From Lineolata rhizophorae (lineage: Eukaryota; Ascomycota; Dothideomycetes; Lineolatales; Lineolataceae), in assembly GCA_010093515.1 (NCBI GenBank), contig MU001677.1:118894-182893 (forward strand): 64,000 nt of DNA. Direction: 5' to 3'. Below the pieces are notes generated by a model. The model was given only the letters and a program-made list of their open reading frames with translations, did no database searches and was not told the DNA's origin. Below, piece by piece: positions 1 to 10,942 of the stretch (position 1 is its first letter; each line of letters opens with the position of its first letter). Both the position numbers and the translations under genes were made by a program.

Positions 1-3000
1 GACGCGTCCCTGAGACACTCGATGGGTTGAGACACTCGGTGGGTGATTACGTTAGTATAAGCCATCAGTATTGTTTCGATACTGGGATTCTAGCTTAGTT
101 ATAGGACGGATCCAGTGCTCATTGCTTTGTACTACTTTAAGAAATCAAATATGTAGCGCTGTCACAATTGAGGCTCAGGACATCAATCTTTGATAGTTGA
201 GTTGTTAGGGGTCAAAACGTGCGATCGCCATTGGCTCACGCGGCACCTCACAGTCCTCTCAGTCTACAAAGATGGCAGAACACTGCTGTCCACTTAAATC
301 TTCAGAAGGAAAGCCCCGCTTCAAAGCTGCGCCCTGCATTCAGCAAGCCCACCACCCTACATTAGACATTTTACCTCTTCCTTGCGTTGGCTATTATTCG
401 TATGCAGTATGCATGTCCAATCCAGCAATAGAACCCATCGCTTTAGCTGCATAACTGCTATCAAACGCGCCTAATGTTTGATGGAGATGGTAGTATCTAA
501 ACGTCAGAATAATGGAGCGAAGATGAATTCCATATGGCGCATACTCTCGCCCTTTGGCATATCCAGCTGTTTGGCGAGTAAGATTGCTTTATTCCGGGTC
601 CTTGCGTCACTTCTTAAGTAGTCCTGGTTTGGCCCCAAATGATCAAATATTGTAATTTACTAACTGAGGACGCTGATGAGGCCAAGAAGCTTCACAATTA
701 TCTATCTTAACACAAGGTCGGAGTAGAGCATCATCCTATTTGATGAAACAACCCACCATTACGCCCCCTGCAACTACATGGTTTCTCAGCTATGCACGGC
801 CATGCAGACTCAGCCACGATGATAGCATATTGCCTGATTGGCTGCCTCGAGACTTGCCTGTCATTGTCGGTAGCCTAGCTAGCTTTACGTTCCTTGGTCG
901 CGGCAGTGCGCGTGTGAATTTAAGTTGCCAGCGTATTCTGATTACCCAATACCTTGCTACGAAGAGCTTGTAGTAGCCAACATGAAAACCTTACTTGCCA
1001 AAAGATTCCCAAGAACGGCTCTAGTCCGTAGTCACAGCCTCACAGTGAAGTCAGGTCATTTGGGTAGACTAACCAACATCCGGCAAGAGCCTCTTACCGT
1101 GTGACGATTTCTTTAGCCATCAGTATTGGCCAAAGCTCTGAATTAGTTCCAAGGTATGCATATACCGATAATGCTCACCTGAAAGAAAAAAAATTTCATT
1201 GTGTATCTGATTGGCCATAATGGGATTGCACAAACCAAGGTATGTCTACAGCTTGCCTCAAGCTGCAAAAGGTACTCAGTGGCCGAAGGGCTTAACTATC
1301 CAATCAAGGACACCACGTGCGCGACCGCGCGCGTTAAGCTCGTTCGCATTCACATGATTGCCAGCAAGACGATGGCGTGCAACGATAGCATTTCATTGTT
1401 GTGCTCTTTGTGGGGTATTAAATGGCGCATATACGGAAGGACAACCACGGGGTAGGCTGTGGAGTGCATGAAGGGTTCGCAGCCTTCCCAACGAGATCGC
1501 AGCATGTCATGCATGCGTTGTATGTCATTGCCCCGCATGTGAGGTGCTCGTCCTCATCCACTCCAGGAAGAGGACAGTCTTGGCAGAGCGCCAAAAAAAA
1601 AGACAAAGGCAAAAACAGCCTCGGGCATCTGTAGCTGTTTGAGGCCAGCTAATTAAAACAGAGACAGGCGATATTTGAATGCGTTGACTGGATATTTGCA
1701 GGTTTTGGTGTGCTGCGTGGATGTGGATGTACCGTTATTAGCGCCAGCGTAAGAATGGCCTCATCGCACCCTCAATGATGAATAGAGGAGCAGTTCGAAT
1801 CATATCATGGCAGCTGTCTGTTGTTGCGCCAGTAAGGATGCTATAAAATACTGCTGGAAATTGAGGAAAGCAACGTGGTAGGACAAAAGTAATTAGGAAA
1901 TGGAAACAGAGGGCAAAATAAAAAGATAAAATATGCCCAATAAATCGATAGATGATGCGATTTTCTCTTTCAAATTCTGGGAAGGCTACCTGAGTAGGCG
2001 CATTGAGCAAGTATCGAGCGCTGAAGTGCCTAGCCAAGCTATTGGACGACTTAGGTATCACGCCACCTGACGTCTAAGATTTCGAAAAAGGCGTCGCCGT
2101 ATGTTCAAGAGTCTGAACGCGATACCCCTCGAATCGGGCGAAGAAATCGTATGATGGCGAGGCTGAGGCAGGATATGTAAAAATGCGACTGCGGGAGCCT
2201 TGTCAACTCGGTGGAGTCCTAGTATTACTTTCGAGTTAAGATTACGTCGAAATCAATGTAATTAGTATGAGGAAGTTGGAGGGGAATGTAGAAACTAGTA
2301 ACAGGATAATTCTTTTAACGCTCAGGATAGACGAATGAAGATACGCTCCGCTAGTTTAAGTCCCCGTCGGCCTTGACTATAGGTTGTCAGCTGCTGACGC
2401 ATATTGGGTGGTAAGGCGGAGTTCAGCCTCGTCGCCGGCCAGGATAACCTACTATATCTGCCCCATCCCGTGTCTGTAAAACCACGCTAGGGTAAAACAT
2501 TGTTTATCGTGGATTGAGTGTTGGAAGACGGTAGTACCCACATGTGATTTTTAGCGCTGAATAGTGCTAGCTTCTCCAGTAAGTAGTTCGTAAACGGAGC
2601 TCTACATTTCCGTCCGCACCTCACAATACAACATTGTTTGACTGCTCTACACTGAGCACTCCGTGATGCTTAACACGGTTATTAGGTTATTTGTTATGTT
2701 GCTAGGTTATGTTGTCAAAGTACAGTTCCACGACCGGCCAACGCTATGTTTCATGTTCACTTTTCCAGTAATTTTGCTTGCTATGTTCCTGTATTTTTGG
2801 CCCGTAGTCCCTTAACTCTTGGTTGGCCTAAGTTCTGCTAATGAGGCGGGCACCAGGATGCATGCTGATTGCATAGGATTGGTCATTTGAGTCTCTTGCC
2901 GATGCACCGTATAGGATAGCATTGTAAGAGTGTCGAAGCAAGTTATTGGATTATATTATGCATGTCCAGGACTATAGTGGCTATATTCTGAGAGCAAGGC

Positions 3001-4503
3001 ATTATCTGAGTTTGAAATGACTCCGTGTATTCGAGGACGAGTCGTTTGGAGTCTCGTTTACAGTTAGTGGTTTAGAGTAGCACTCACACACATTTTGCAC
3101 CTCGATGAAACTAATTCTAGAATTGCGCATTTAGATAGCTCGTAGAACATACTCCTCAGCGCTCGTATAACAACACTGTTTGAATCTCATTTGTGACGAA
3201 TGACAGGTTTCGAAGAGCATCCGACGAGGCCGTAAAGTCGCCGGAACTTGTGTGGCCAGAGAGGCGCACGACATACATGAAAGTTGCAGAATACCTTGCT
3301 TCGTATCTCTATTGTAATTCCAGTTTTAGCTCAACTTGTAGAGGATTAAGCATTGGACCACGCAACATACGTGAGGCGGCAGCATACTCACGTGATTTGG
3401 CTCCACGTGGCTCTGTACGACGCCGGATCGAAGCTGATCCGATCGCATTCATGTGACAGGTTCGCAATCAAACTCTTCGGTGCGCAAACTCAACAGAATT
3501 TACTCACAAAATCCTATCAGCAATGGTTCCAATCCTCGCAATAATTATTGGTGTCCCGTCGCTAATTCTCACCTGCACGCTTGGGGTTTGGTGGCCCATC
3601 GCCATTTTGCTAAAGATACTTGGCTAATATTCGGTCCACCACGAGTGCTAGAAATAGCTGAGAAGGAGGGGTCGATGGACTTGTTGCATTTTAAAGACGA
3701 GAACTGCGGCTGCGAATACGTGAGATGCCAAACAAAAGAAAAAAAGATATCAAGGGTGTGACTAAGGCCGCGCAGGAACCTTGACATGAAAATGGCCTAA
3801 ACACCAAACAACAAAAGCCAATAGTAGCAACGATCCAACTAGAGAATGCATATACTAGGCACTGGACTGACTGAGCAAGAGAGCGGCTCTTGAGGCAAAA
3901 GCACGCTTCGGTCGCACTCCATTTTGGTGGTGCCTAGAGATATTCAAAAGAGCGGACAGGCATTAGGTGCCCTACGCAGGCCAACGGATGACCAGAGGAT
4001 GAGAATTTTGACCCCGTTCGATTCCACCACGTTAGAGCGTGTGCAAGCCAGTGATGCAAACATGGCTGCCACTAAAATAACATTGCAGAGTCAAGTCGAG
4101 GTCGCCCGTTTCGATCCTATACTAATAACTCTTCTGTGGTGAGGGTTGTACGAGTCATGAAGCGGTCCCCCGTCGGGCCCCGCTGCAGAGCTCTGACGCC
4201 CACCCATGCGGCTTGGCACTTAGCAGCGGCGGCTCGGTAGTGGTCATGCACCGGCTCGCAAGTTGCTTCCGCCAACTCACCTCGTCTTTAACTTTCCGCA
4301 GCGCGTGCATTCTCGAAGCTTGTCTTGCTCTCTCGTTCCTTGACGTCCAAGAGCGTCTTTTTCGGCCTCCGTCTCTGAGGCCAGCGCGTACGTTACTCTC
4401 CTCTACATTCGCTAAGCCAACCACGGCGCAACGTCACCAGTCTTTGCACTAGGCCACGTACTACCGCCGCCTATAGAAGTCTGCTCGGAAAACTCGCGCC
4501 AGG
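1..4503. other. Gene-poor, lower-GC region
   Basis: No reading frame here shows a recognisable domain, and the longest are about 100 codons with no conserved motif. Base composition is visibly more AT-rich than the housekeeping genes further on. At the very start two 17-bp units (11-27 and 28-44) stand in tandem and differ at one base. The last 350 bases (about 4150-4500) become more GC-rich and probably hold the promoter and leader of ubc12. The stretch may be old decayed repeat sequence, but I cannot name a family, and the eye alone does not show a clear RIP signature. Confidence 0.6.
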
Positions 4504-5294
4504 ATGATGAAAATATGGTCTATGGTGAGTTTCGCCTATTTACGCCGTGTGGCCCGGCGCGCTACAGCTGCACGGGCTCCTAGAATGTCACACTGACCGT
4601 TTACAACAGAAGCAGAAGCAGCAGCAGGCGGAGACGGCGGCAGCGGGACAGAAGAAGAAGAAGGTGACGGCGGCGCAGTTGCGGGTTCAGAAAGGTACGA
4701 TAAGCTTTCTGCGGAGGTTGCCATGCCGGCCGACTCTCAGTTGTGGCCTACTACACATCGCAGTATGCTGACCGGACGCACGCGACCATCCCAGATCTGT
4801 CGGAGCTCTCGCTCGGCTCGACGATGCGAACGCATTTCCCGAACCCCGACGACATTCTCAATTTCACGCTTACGATCGAACCGGACGAGGGCTTCTACAA
4901 GGGCGGCACCTTCAACTTCAACTTCAGCATAAACCAGAACTTCCCGCACGACCCGCCCAAGGTCAAGTGCACGCAGAAGATATACCACCCCAACATCGAC
5001 ATGGAGGGCAACGTGTGCCTGAACATTCTGCGTGAGGACTGGAAGCCGGTGTTGAATCTGAACGCAGTAATTGTCGGGCTGCAGGTACGTCCGCGTGCGG
5101 AAGAGAGCGAGGCGGGACGCTAACGGGTTTATTCCTGACAGTTCCTCTTCCTCGAGCCGAACGCATCAGATCCGCTCAACAAGGAGGCGGCTGAGGTGCT
5201 CAAGTCGAACCGGGAAACCTTCAAGAGGAACGTGCGGACGTCCATGGCAGGCGGCCACTTCTTGGGCGAGAACTTCCATCGTGTCCTCAAATAG
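4504..5294 (+). CDS. ubc12: NEDD8-conjugating enzyme E2, Ubc12
   Basis: E2 enzyme that takes NEDD8/Rub1 from the E1 (Ula1-Uba3) and passes it to cullins, activating cullin-RING ubiquitin ligases. Four exons: 4504-4524, 4610-4694, 4795-5084, 5142-5294; the joins keep frame and give 182 residues, the usual length. The first exon codes only for MMKIWSM, the short N-terminal peptide that in this family docks on the E1. A Lys/Gln/Ala-rich linker follows, then the UBC fold with HPN (about 100-102) and the active-site Cys at about residue 110 in [12 protein letters not shown]. The C-terminus NFHRVLK fits fungal Ubc12. The tiny first exon explains why the frame looks truncated without splicing. Function is assigned from strong family resemblance. 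Confidence 0.95.
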
Positions 5295-5740
5295 AATTTA
5301 CGACCCGGATAACGAAAGTGAATGACTAGGCTGGTAGGCGCATGATGGGCAAGTGGTGGTCAACGGAGGCGAGCTTGTAAATGGCGTCAAGTTAGGGTGC
5401 ATCGGGCTGCGGAATTGGGACTTTCTTCTCCACCGTCGGAGGCCGTTGTAGATGTTGTTTGCGCGCAAATAGACGACTATACCAATTGTGTCAGTTTCGG
5501 CGGTCCTACATGTTTCCTGCCGCGGTGGTGATTATGCCAGATTTGGTGGTGAAAGTTTAGGGCATTTGCTTAGAAATCTTGGCGGAGTCCAAGAACGAGC
5601 ACCAGTACGATGATCTAGCATCTGGGAAACCGTTCTGCAAGTACGTCCAAGCTCTGACCAAGAACCGTAGATTGTGAACTGAAAAAGACGGTTGTGATAA
5701 AATTTTGTGTGTGAGAACTTTTTTTTTGCGGTCCTTCAGT

Positions 5741-5860
5741 ACGTATAACAGACTCTGGAATACGTCTGGTCCTACCCGCTCCCTTTGTCATTAAGTTATG
5801 GATTGCTAGACTAGTACTTTGGTGGGTGACCACGAGGGAATCCCCAGTGTTGTAAGCCTT
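5741..5860 (+). pseudogene. 5S rRNA-like locus, probably a relic
   Basis: The 3' half matches fungal 5S rRNA closely: TGGGTGACCAC (internal promoter box C region) at about 5823-5833, then GAATCCC-type and GTTGTAAG-type segments where functional genes read GAATCCC...GTTGTATG. Counting back gives exactly 120 nt, the standard 5S length, with ACGTATAAC at the 5' end partly able to pair with GTTGTAAGC at the 3' end. A T-run follows at 5865-5869, as expected for a Pol III terminator. The 5' half keeps CCGCTC and TTAAG landmarks but is otherwise diverged, so it is more likely a decayed copy than an active gene. Dispersed single 5S genes are typical of Pezizomycotina. Confidence 0.75.
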
Positions 5861-6330
5861 GCACTTTTTATCATATTGCTCTTGCTCAAGTTAAGTAAAA
5901 GATGCGGGTCCTGGGAGGCTATTAGTCGTCTTCCTTAATAACCTTTTGAAGATTCAAACACTCAGAAGCGTTCCAGCGGACTCGACCTCTCCCAACCCCA
6001 CGGCTAATAGCATCGCCTCAAAATAATTGATTGCAATAATCCTACATAATCAGTAGCGAATACTGAAACCTAGGTATGTCTTCTCCACAGGAGTTATGCC
6101 ACTGCGGGCAAAGGCCTGGAGGAAATAAACATGGCTGGCGACTGGACCGTGCCGATGTCGGCGAAAGCAGCGGCTTGGCAACAGACCCTGCAGCTCGGGC
6201 TAGAGCTGCCCACCGGGAAATTCTCGACTTCGCGACCGCCGCAGGGCAAGAAGTCGAGTCACATCCTCGCGACGCGCTTCCAAGCTCTCCACTCAACCCG
6301 ATTCCTTCCCCGAGCAGCTCGAAACTCGCA

Positions 6331-7778
6331 ATGGCCGCCTCCCGCAGCGCAAGCCGCGCCCTCCGCGCCTCCGTTAAGCAATTGAGCGCCAGCCCCGCCG
6401 TTACTGCACAACGCCGGACCCTGGTGTCGGCGGTCAGCAATGTTTGCCGCGTCAGCGCGACGGCGCCGAAGGCTGCGGCGGCTGGCTCGTGGCAACAGGC
6501 TCGTGGCATGAAGACGATTGACTTTGCTGGTACCAAGGAGAACGTGTACGGTAAGAGGACCAACCCGTCGCAGCTCGAGGGCCTCCAATTGACAGATTGC
6601 TTGCAGAGCGTGAGGACTGGCCTCGGGAGAAGCTCATTGTGAGTTACCTACTTCCTCGAACCAGAGGACGGCTATGCTAATGTCACTCGGCAGGACTACT
6701 TCAAGAACGACACGCTCGCGCTCATTGGCTACGGCTCGCAGGGCCACGGCCAAGGCCTCAACCTCCGCGACAACGGTCTCAACGTCATCGTTGGCGTCCG
6801 GAAGAATGGCGCGTCGTGGAAGGAAGCACAGCAGGACGGCTGGATCCCCGGCACCAACCTGTTCGACGTCGATGAGGCCATTGAGCGTGGTACCATCGTC
6901 ATGAACCTCCTGTCCGACGCCGCCCAGAGCGAGACGTGGCCGGCCATCAAGCCGAAGCTCACCAAGGGCAAGGTATGTCCTCCAACACCTTTGGGAATGT
7001 CAAATTGCTAACGGTGCAGACCCTCTACTTCTCCCACGGCTTCTCGCCCGTCTTCAAGGACCTCACCAACGTGGACGTGCCCAAGGACATCGACGTGATC
7101 CTGGTCGCGCCTAAGGGGTCAGGCCGCACCGTTCGCAGTCTCTTCCGCGAGGGCCGCGGCATCAACTCGTCTGTGGCCGTCTACCAGGACGTGACGGGCC
7201 AGGCGCTCGAGAAGGCAGTGGCCATGGGCGTCGCCGTCGGCTCGGGCTACCTATACCAGACGACGTTCGAGAAGGAGGTGTACTCGGACCTGTACGGCGA
7301 GCGCGGCTGCCTCATGGGCGGCATCCACGGCATGTTCCTGGCCCAGTATGAGGTGCTGCGCGAACGCGGTCACAGCCCGTCGGAGGCTTTCAACGAGACG
7401 GTCGAGGAGGCCACCCAGAGCCTGTACCCACTTATCGGCGCCAACGGTATGGACTATATGTATGCGGCATGCTCAACCACGGCTCGCCGTGGCGCCATCG
7501 ACTGGAGCAAGCGCTTCAAGGACACGCTTAAGCCACTCTTCAACGAGCTATATACGTCGGTGCAGGACGGCACCGAGACGAAGCGCGCGCTCGAGTACAA
7601 CAGCCGCCCCGACTACCGCCAGGCGTTTGAGAAGGAGATGCAGGAGATTCGCGACTTGGAGATCTGGCGCGCGGGCAAGGCTGTGCGGTAAGCTCCCAAA
7701 TTGCGGTAGCTCCGAGGTAGCCGTTTCAGTGTCGCTAATTGATTATGCAGTGGTCTTCGTCCTGAGAACCAGAAATAA
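6331..7778 (+). CDS. ilv5: Ketol-acid reductoisomerase, mitochondrial
   Basis: Acetohydroxyacid isomeroreductase: converts acetolactate and acetohydroxybutyrate to the dihydroxyacids of valine, isoleucine and leucine synthesis, using NADPH and Mg2+ in the mitochondrion. Five exons: 6331-6550, 6607-6638 (32 nt), 6694-6972, 7020-7687, 7751-7778; all joins hold frame, giving 408 residues, normal for fungi. Residues 1 to about 60 are rich in Ala, Ser and Arg without acidic residues, a transit peptide. Then come the NADPH loop GYGSQGHGQGLNLRDNG, SHGFSPVF, and the metal-binding C-terminal domain with EEATQSLYPLIGANGMDYMY. The last exon codes for only nine residues ending RPENQK. Frame is open upstream to 6076, but 6331 begins the expected transit peptide. 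Confidence 0.95.
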
Positions 7779-8019
7779 GATGTGGCGGTGTGTCTAGACA
7801 GGAAGCTGGAAATGTCTAAGCACGTGGGAATAGCTGTTCAAAGTGCGCGTGGGATTAGCATATCGAAAAGTGTAAATTACCGCTAGGTACATTTGTTTCC
7901 TTTCCTAGAATTGCGATTCCTTGGAAGAGCTTTTTCCGAGGCTTCTGTAAAATTCTCGAAATGCTTAGTGTAACGTTCACTTCTTTTCTTTTTTGCTTTT
8001 TGGCCCGTCGCGCACAAAT

Positions 8020-9406
8020 CTAGAGATCTCGGAGCTCTCTCTTTGGAAGGCGAGCAGCGTGGGCACCTCCCTTCCCCTCCCGATCCCACGCCCAACGTCT
8101 CGACGTCTCGTCATCGAGCGTTCCCTCCAACATACTCACCACGTACTCCCCAATGACTGGCAAGAATTTCCATGCGTGGAATAACCCGCCCGTCGCCATG
8201 TAGAGATTTGAAACGCGCGGGTGGGGTGAGATTATGAAGTCTTGATTCGGTGTGATTGCGTCCCTACTATCACTTAGCACGCGCCGCCAGAGGTACGCAA
8301 GCAGGTATTTGCGATCTTACCAACACAATCTATACTGGTCGACTGGAATAGAGTCGGCATAGCCACCGTAGATCCCCTTTTGCACGGTCACAATCTCGTC
8401 TCGCAAGGTCGGCGGTGCCTTCCACTGGCCGTATTCGGGCTCGTCTGGAGGCATAGAGAACTCGCCCGACATCTTTCCAATGGTGTTCTTGAAACTGGCT
8501 ACTCGGCAGAACTTTAGGAGATTATCAGGAATCGGTGGCATCGTTTCGCCTGTTTTAACTTAGCAAGATCCTAAATATTCAATAAAACGCAGCACTAACC
8601 TAGTGTTTCCCCAGTATGGTTAACAAAAACAGGTGCCCTTCCGAACTTGTTCATTTGCTCATCGTTCAGTTTAACCATTCCAGTGGCTACTCCAGCAACA
8701 CACATACGATCACCAATATGAATGCTATCGTTTTCTGGGGCGCTATCGACAAGCAGCTTTGGCGTCCCTGCACCAGTGCAAACAATGGTTCTACCGGCCT
8801 TCAGAACTTCCTCAGTATTGAGTCGGACACCTTCACATCCTAGCTTACCAAGCAGCAGCACATCGACATTGCCTTTAACGAATTTAACTCCGGATTGGAT
8901 AGCCGCACCTACTATTGCCTGGATCGAACTGGTCGCCGCCGCTAGGCCACCAGAGCGGTTAACGAAGGCATCCTCGATACCTTCGTAGTTAGCATTGGCG
9001 TACAACCCGCCGAATAGCTCCTTAGCCTTCGCCACTGGTATGCCTCGACGTTGACATCCGCGCCAAGTTGCCTGTAGTTTTCCAAGAGCTGGTTCCCAGC
9101 CTTAGGGTCGTTGTTCAGTCATAGGAGGCCACACTGATGGTAAAATGGGCTTAGCAGGAGATCATTGCGCCACGCATCGAGTGCGGCTAGCCCTAGCCGC
9201 ATGTAAAAGATGTCCCCATAGTCGGCGCGGACGACCTTGTTCTACTCCTAGGAAGCGGCCTCGGGACTAAGGGGTTACTACTTGTCGACAAGAGTTATCG
9301 ACGCATCGGGGTACCTCGTGATAAGATGGTAGGCGGTCGAGGCGCCGAACACGCCTGAGCCGACAATCAGGTAAGATGCCTTGGCAGACGCGGAAGCAGC
9401 CACCAT
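8020..9406 (-). pseudogene. Decayed FAD-dependent amine oxidase (fructosyl-amine/sarcosine oxidase-like)
   Basis: Host-gene relic that reads as a fungal FAD-dependent oxidoreductase of the fructosyl amino acid oxidase type. It starts at 9406 with an intact dinucleotide loop (VGSGVFGASTAYHL) and continues through RADYGD, YMRLGLAALDAWRND, YEGIEDAFVNRSGG and PHPRVSNLYMATGG to the C-terminus KRELRDL. The N-terminal third carries five premature stops: tandem TAG-TAA after LVDK, two TAG near 9240-9250, and a TGA where family members have Trp (about 9120). There is one single-base frameshift near 9040. Two introns (about 8546-8601 and 8263-8318) keep good splice sites, so it is not a processed copy. 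Several stops are explained by G-to-A on the coding strand at TGG codons, as RIP would cause. Confidence 0.85.
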
Positions 9407-9908
9407 TTCAGAGGAGCCGCGGTGGACGACGAGGTAATTAGTAGTGGACGCTCGGAGAGTGAGCCGCTACGTAGGCTAGCGCAAAGCCTCAGAAAGTTGA
9501 AAGTTCGAGAGCCAGGCAGAAGGAGGCCGCATACTGTTCCATCTTTCCCGTGTTGCCCTAACATTTTGTTGCGGGTTGCGCATTTAAGCGATCGCAGCGC
9601 TTCCTAGAACGCAGCTAAGCGGTGCTCTCACTTCTCTCAATTTCAGCCAAAAGCGGTTAGCGCGATCTCGACCAGCTCCGCATCCCTGCGATGTGCTGTG
9701 CCACCAACCGCTGTGATTAGACGGTTCAGCCTCACAGCCCCCCCATATTGTGTTTGACCTCTCCAATCAGATTTGATTTCCTTTTTAGGGCAGAAATGAG
9801 AGAACAACCACTAGCGGTGTCTACCGCAGAGGGGCTCCGACCAGATATTTAGAACAGAATAAAAGGCAGCAAAGAGTACAAATTCCTTCACTCACCGCTC
9901 CATTCATT

Positions 9909-10684
9909 TTGACAGACGGAAATTTGGCTACTCTTTTTTTTTTTTTTTGGACCTGCAGTTGCAACGCCCCTCTAAACTCCGCTACCTTCATCGAAAAGAG
10001 CCAATTTTCACTTTTATTCAAATCAACTTCCACTATGGATCGCGGGAAAGTCTCGCCGCACGTTTGCAGTGCTTCTACTTCGGCGATCCCGATTACCAAC
10101 AGGTGGCCCCAAAACCCCACTCCCGTCGATACTACAAGATCGCGCGCTATCAGTCTCGCTGGAGCCCAAAGTCAAAATCCGGTACCAGATGACGTCCGCG
10201 GCGCCCAACTTCGTCCCAATAAACGCCCGAGACAAACTTTTAGTTTCCCTTTGCAGCACCGGTTGACCAAGTCAGAAGATGGACATTTTACAAGACGATT
10301 CTTCGCCAAACGCCGTTCAACGGCACCGCCACCGCGGACAAACCTTTCCTCGTCCACCAGAGCGGCATCGAGTGTATCAGCGCCTGGTTCTGGATATCTT
10401 CCGCCGCAGCCGGAGCTGCCCGAGTATGGTAAAGACGGAAATTTACATTATAACCTCAATCTCATGGGCGCCTGTGCTGAGGGCTTTACGGAGTAAGTAG
10501 ATACTGCATCCCGTGAACATAGAAATGTACCTTGAAGCTAACACCCCATGATAGTGGGTCCGTTGTGCCCAATCATACGGGTAGAAATGAACATAGCCCG
10601 CCAGCGGAGTTACTTCGAAGCATTCTGATCTCCATGGAGGAGCTAATTCCAAAGCTTCGTGCGTATCTTGATGGGCAGCCTTAA
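9909..10684 (+). CDS. Doubtful small hypothetical gene
   Basis: A frame open from 9909 (inner ATG at 10035) runs to a GTAAGT donor at 10493. Joining to the acceptor ending at 10554 continues the frame for 43 codons to TAA at 10682-10684. The joined product is about 215 residues from the inner ATG, rich in Ser, Pro and Arg in the first 120 residues, then EYGKDGNLHYNLNL and a Leu-rich tail. No domain is recognised. A T15-16 tract lies inside the 5' part, which argues for an ATG downstream of it. It is convergent with the regulator gene ending at 10943. The splice join is the main support; it could still be chance. Confidence 0.35.
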
Positions 10685-10942
10685 ACTTTCCGTTCTATCT
10701 CAGGATTTCTCTCCTTTGTTGTCATTCTAGTATTCACTTTGGCATTCCTATGCTATCTAACGCCATAAAGTGTCACACTGAGGATGAATAATTTTCGTAG
10801 AAATGGCTTGCATCGAGGGACCTGCATTAGTCATGGGAGTCTGTGAATGACTCCCGCATAGTCTAGTCAACAATTACGGTATTCGTCCACTTGCGTCCAC
10901 ATCTACCTTTGTGAGCATTGGCATAACTACGATTGCTATGAG

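Noticed and set aside
1738-2061. 107-codon minus-strand frame with hydrophobic segment
   Set aside because: No recognisable domain, no splice partner, sits in AT-rich gene-poor DNA.
3961-4030. GTTCGATTCC resembling a tRNA T-loop
   Set aside because: No pairing T-stem and no D- or anticodon arm upstream.
1-4140. Possible old retroelement or DNA transposon
   Set aside because: No terminal repeats, reverse transcriptase, integrase or transposase motif seen in any frame; only low GC and lack of genes.
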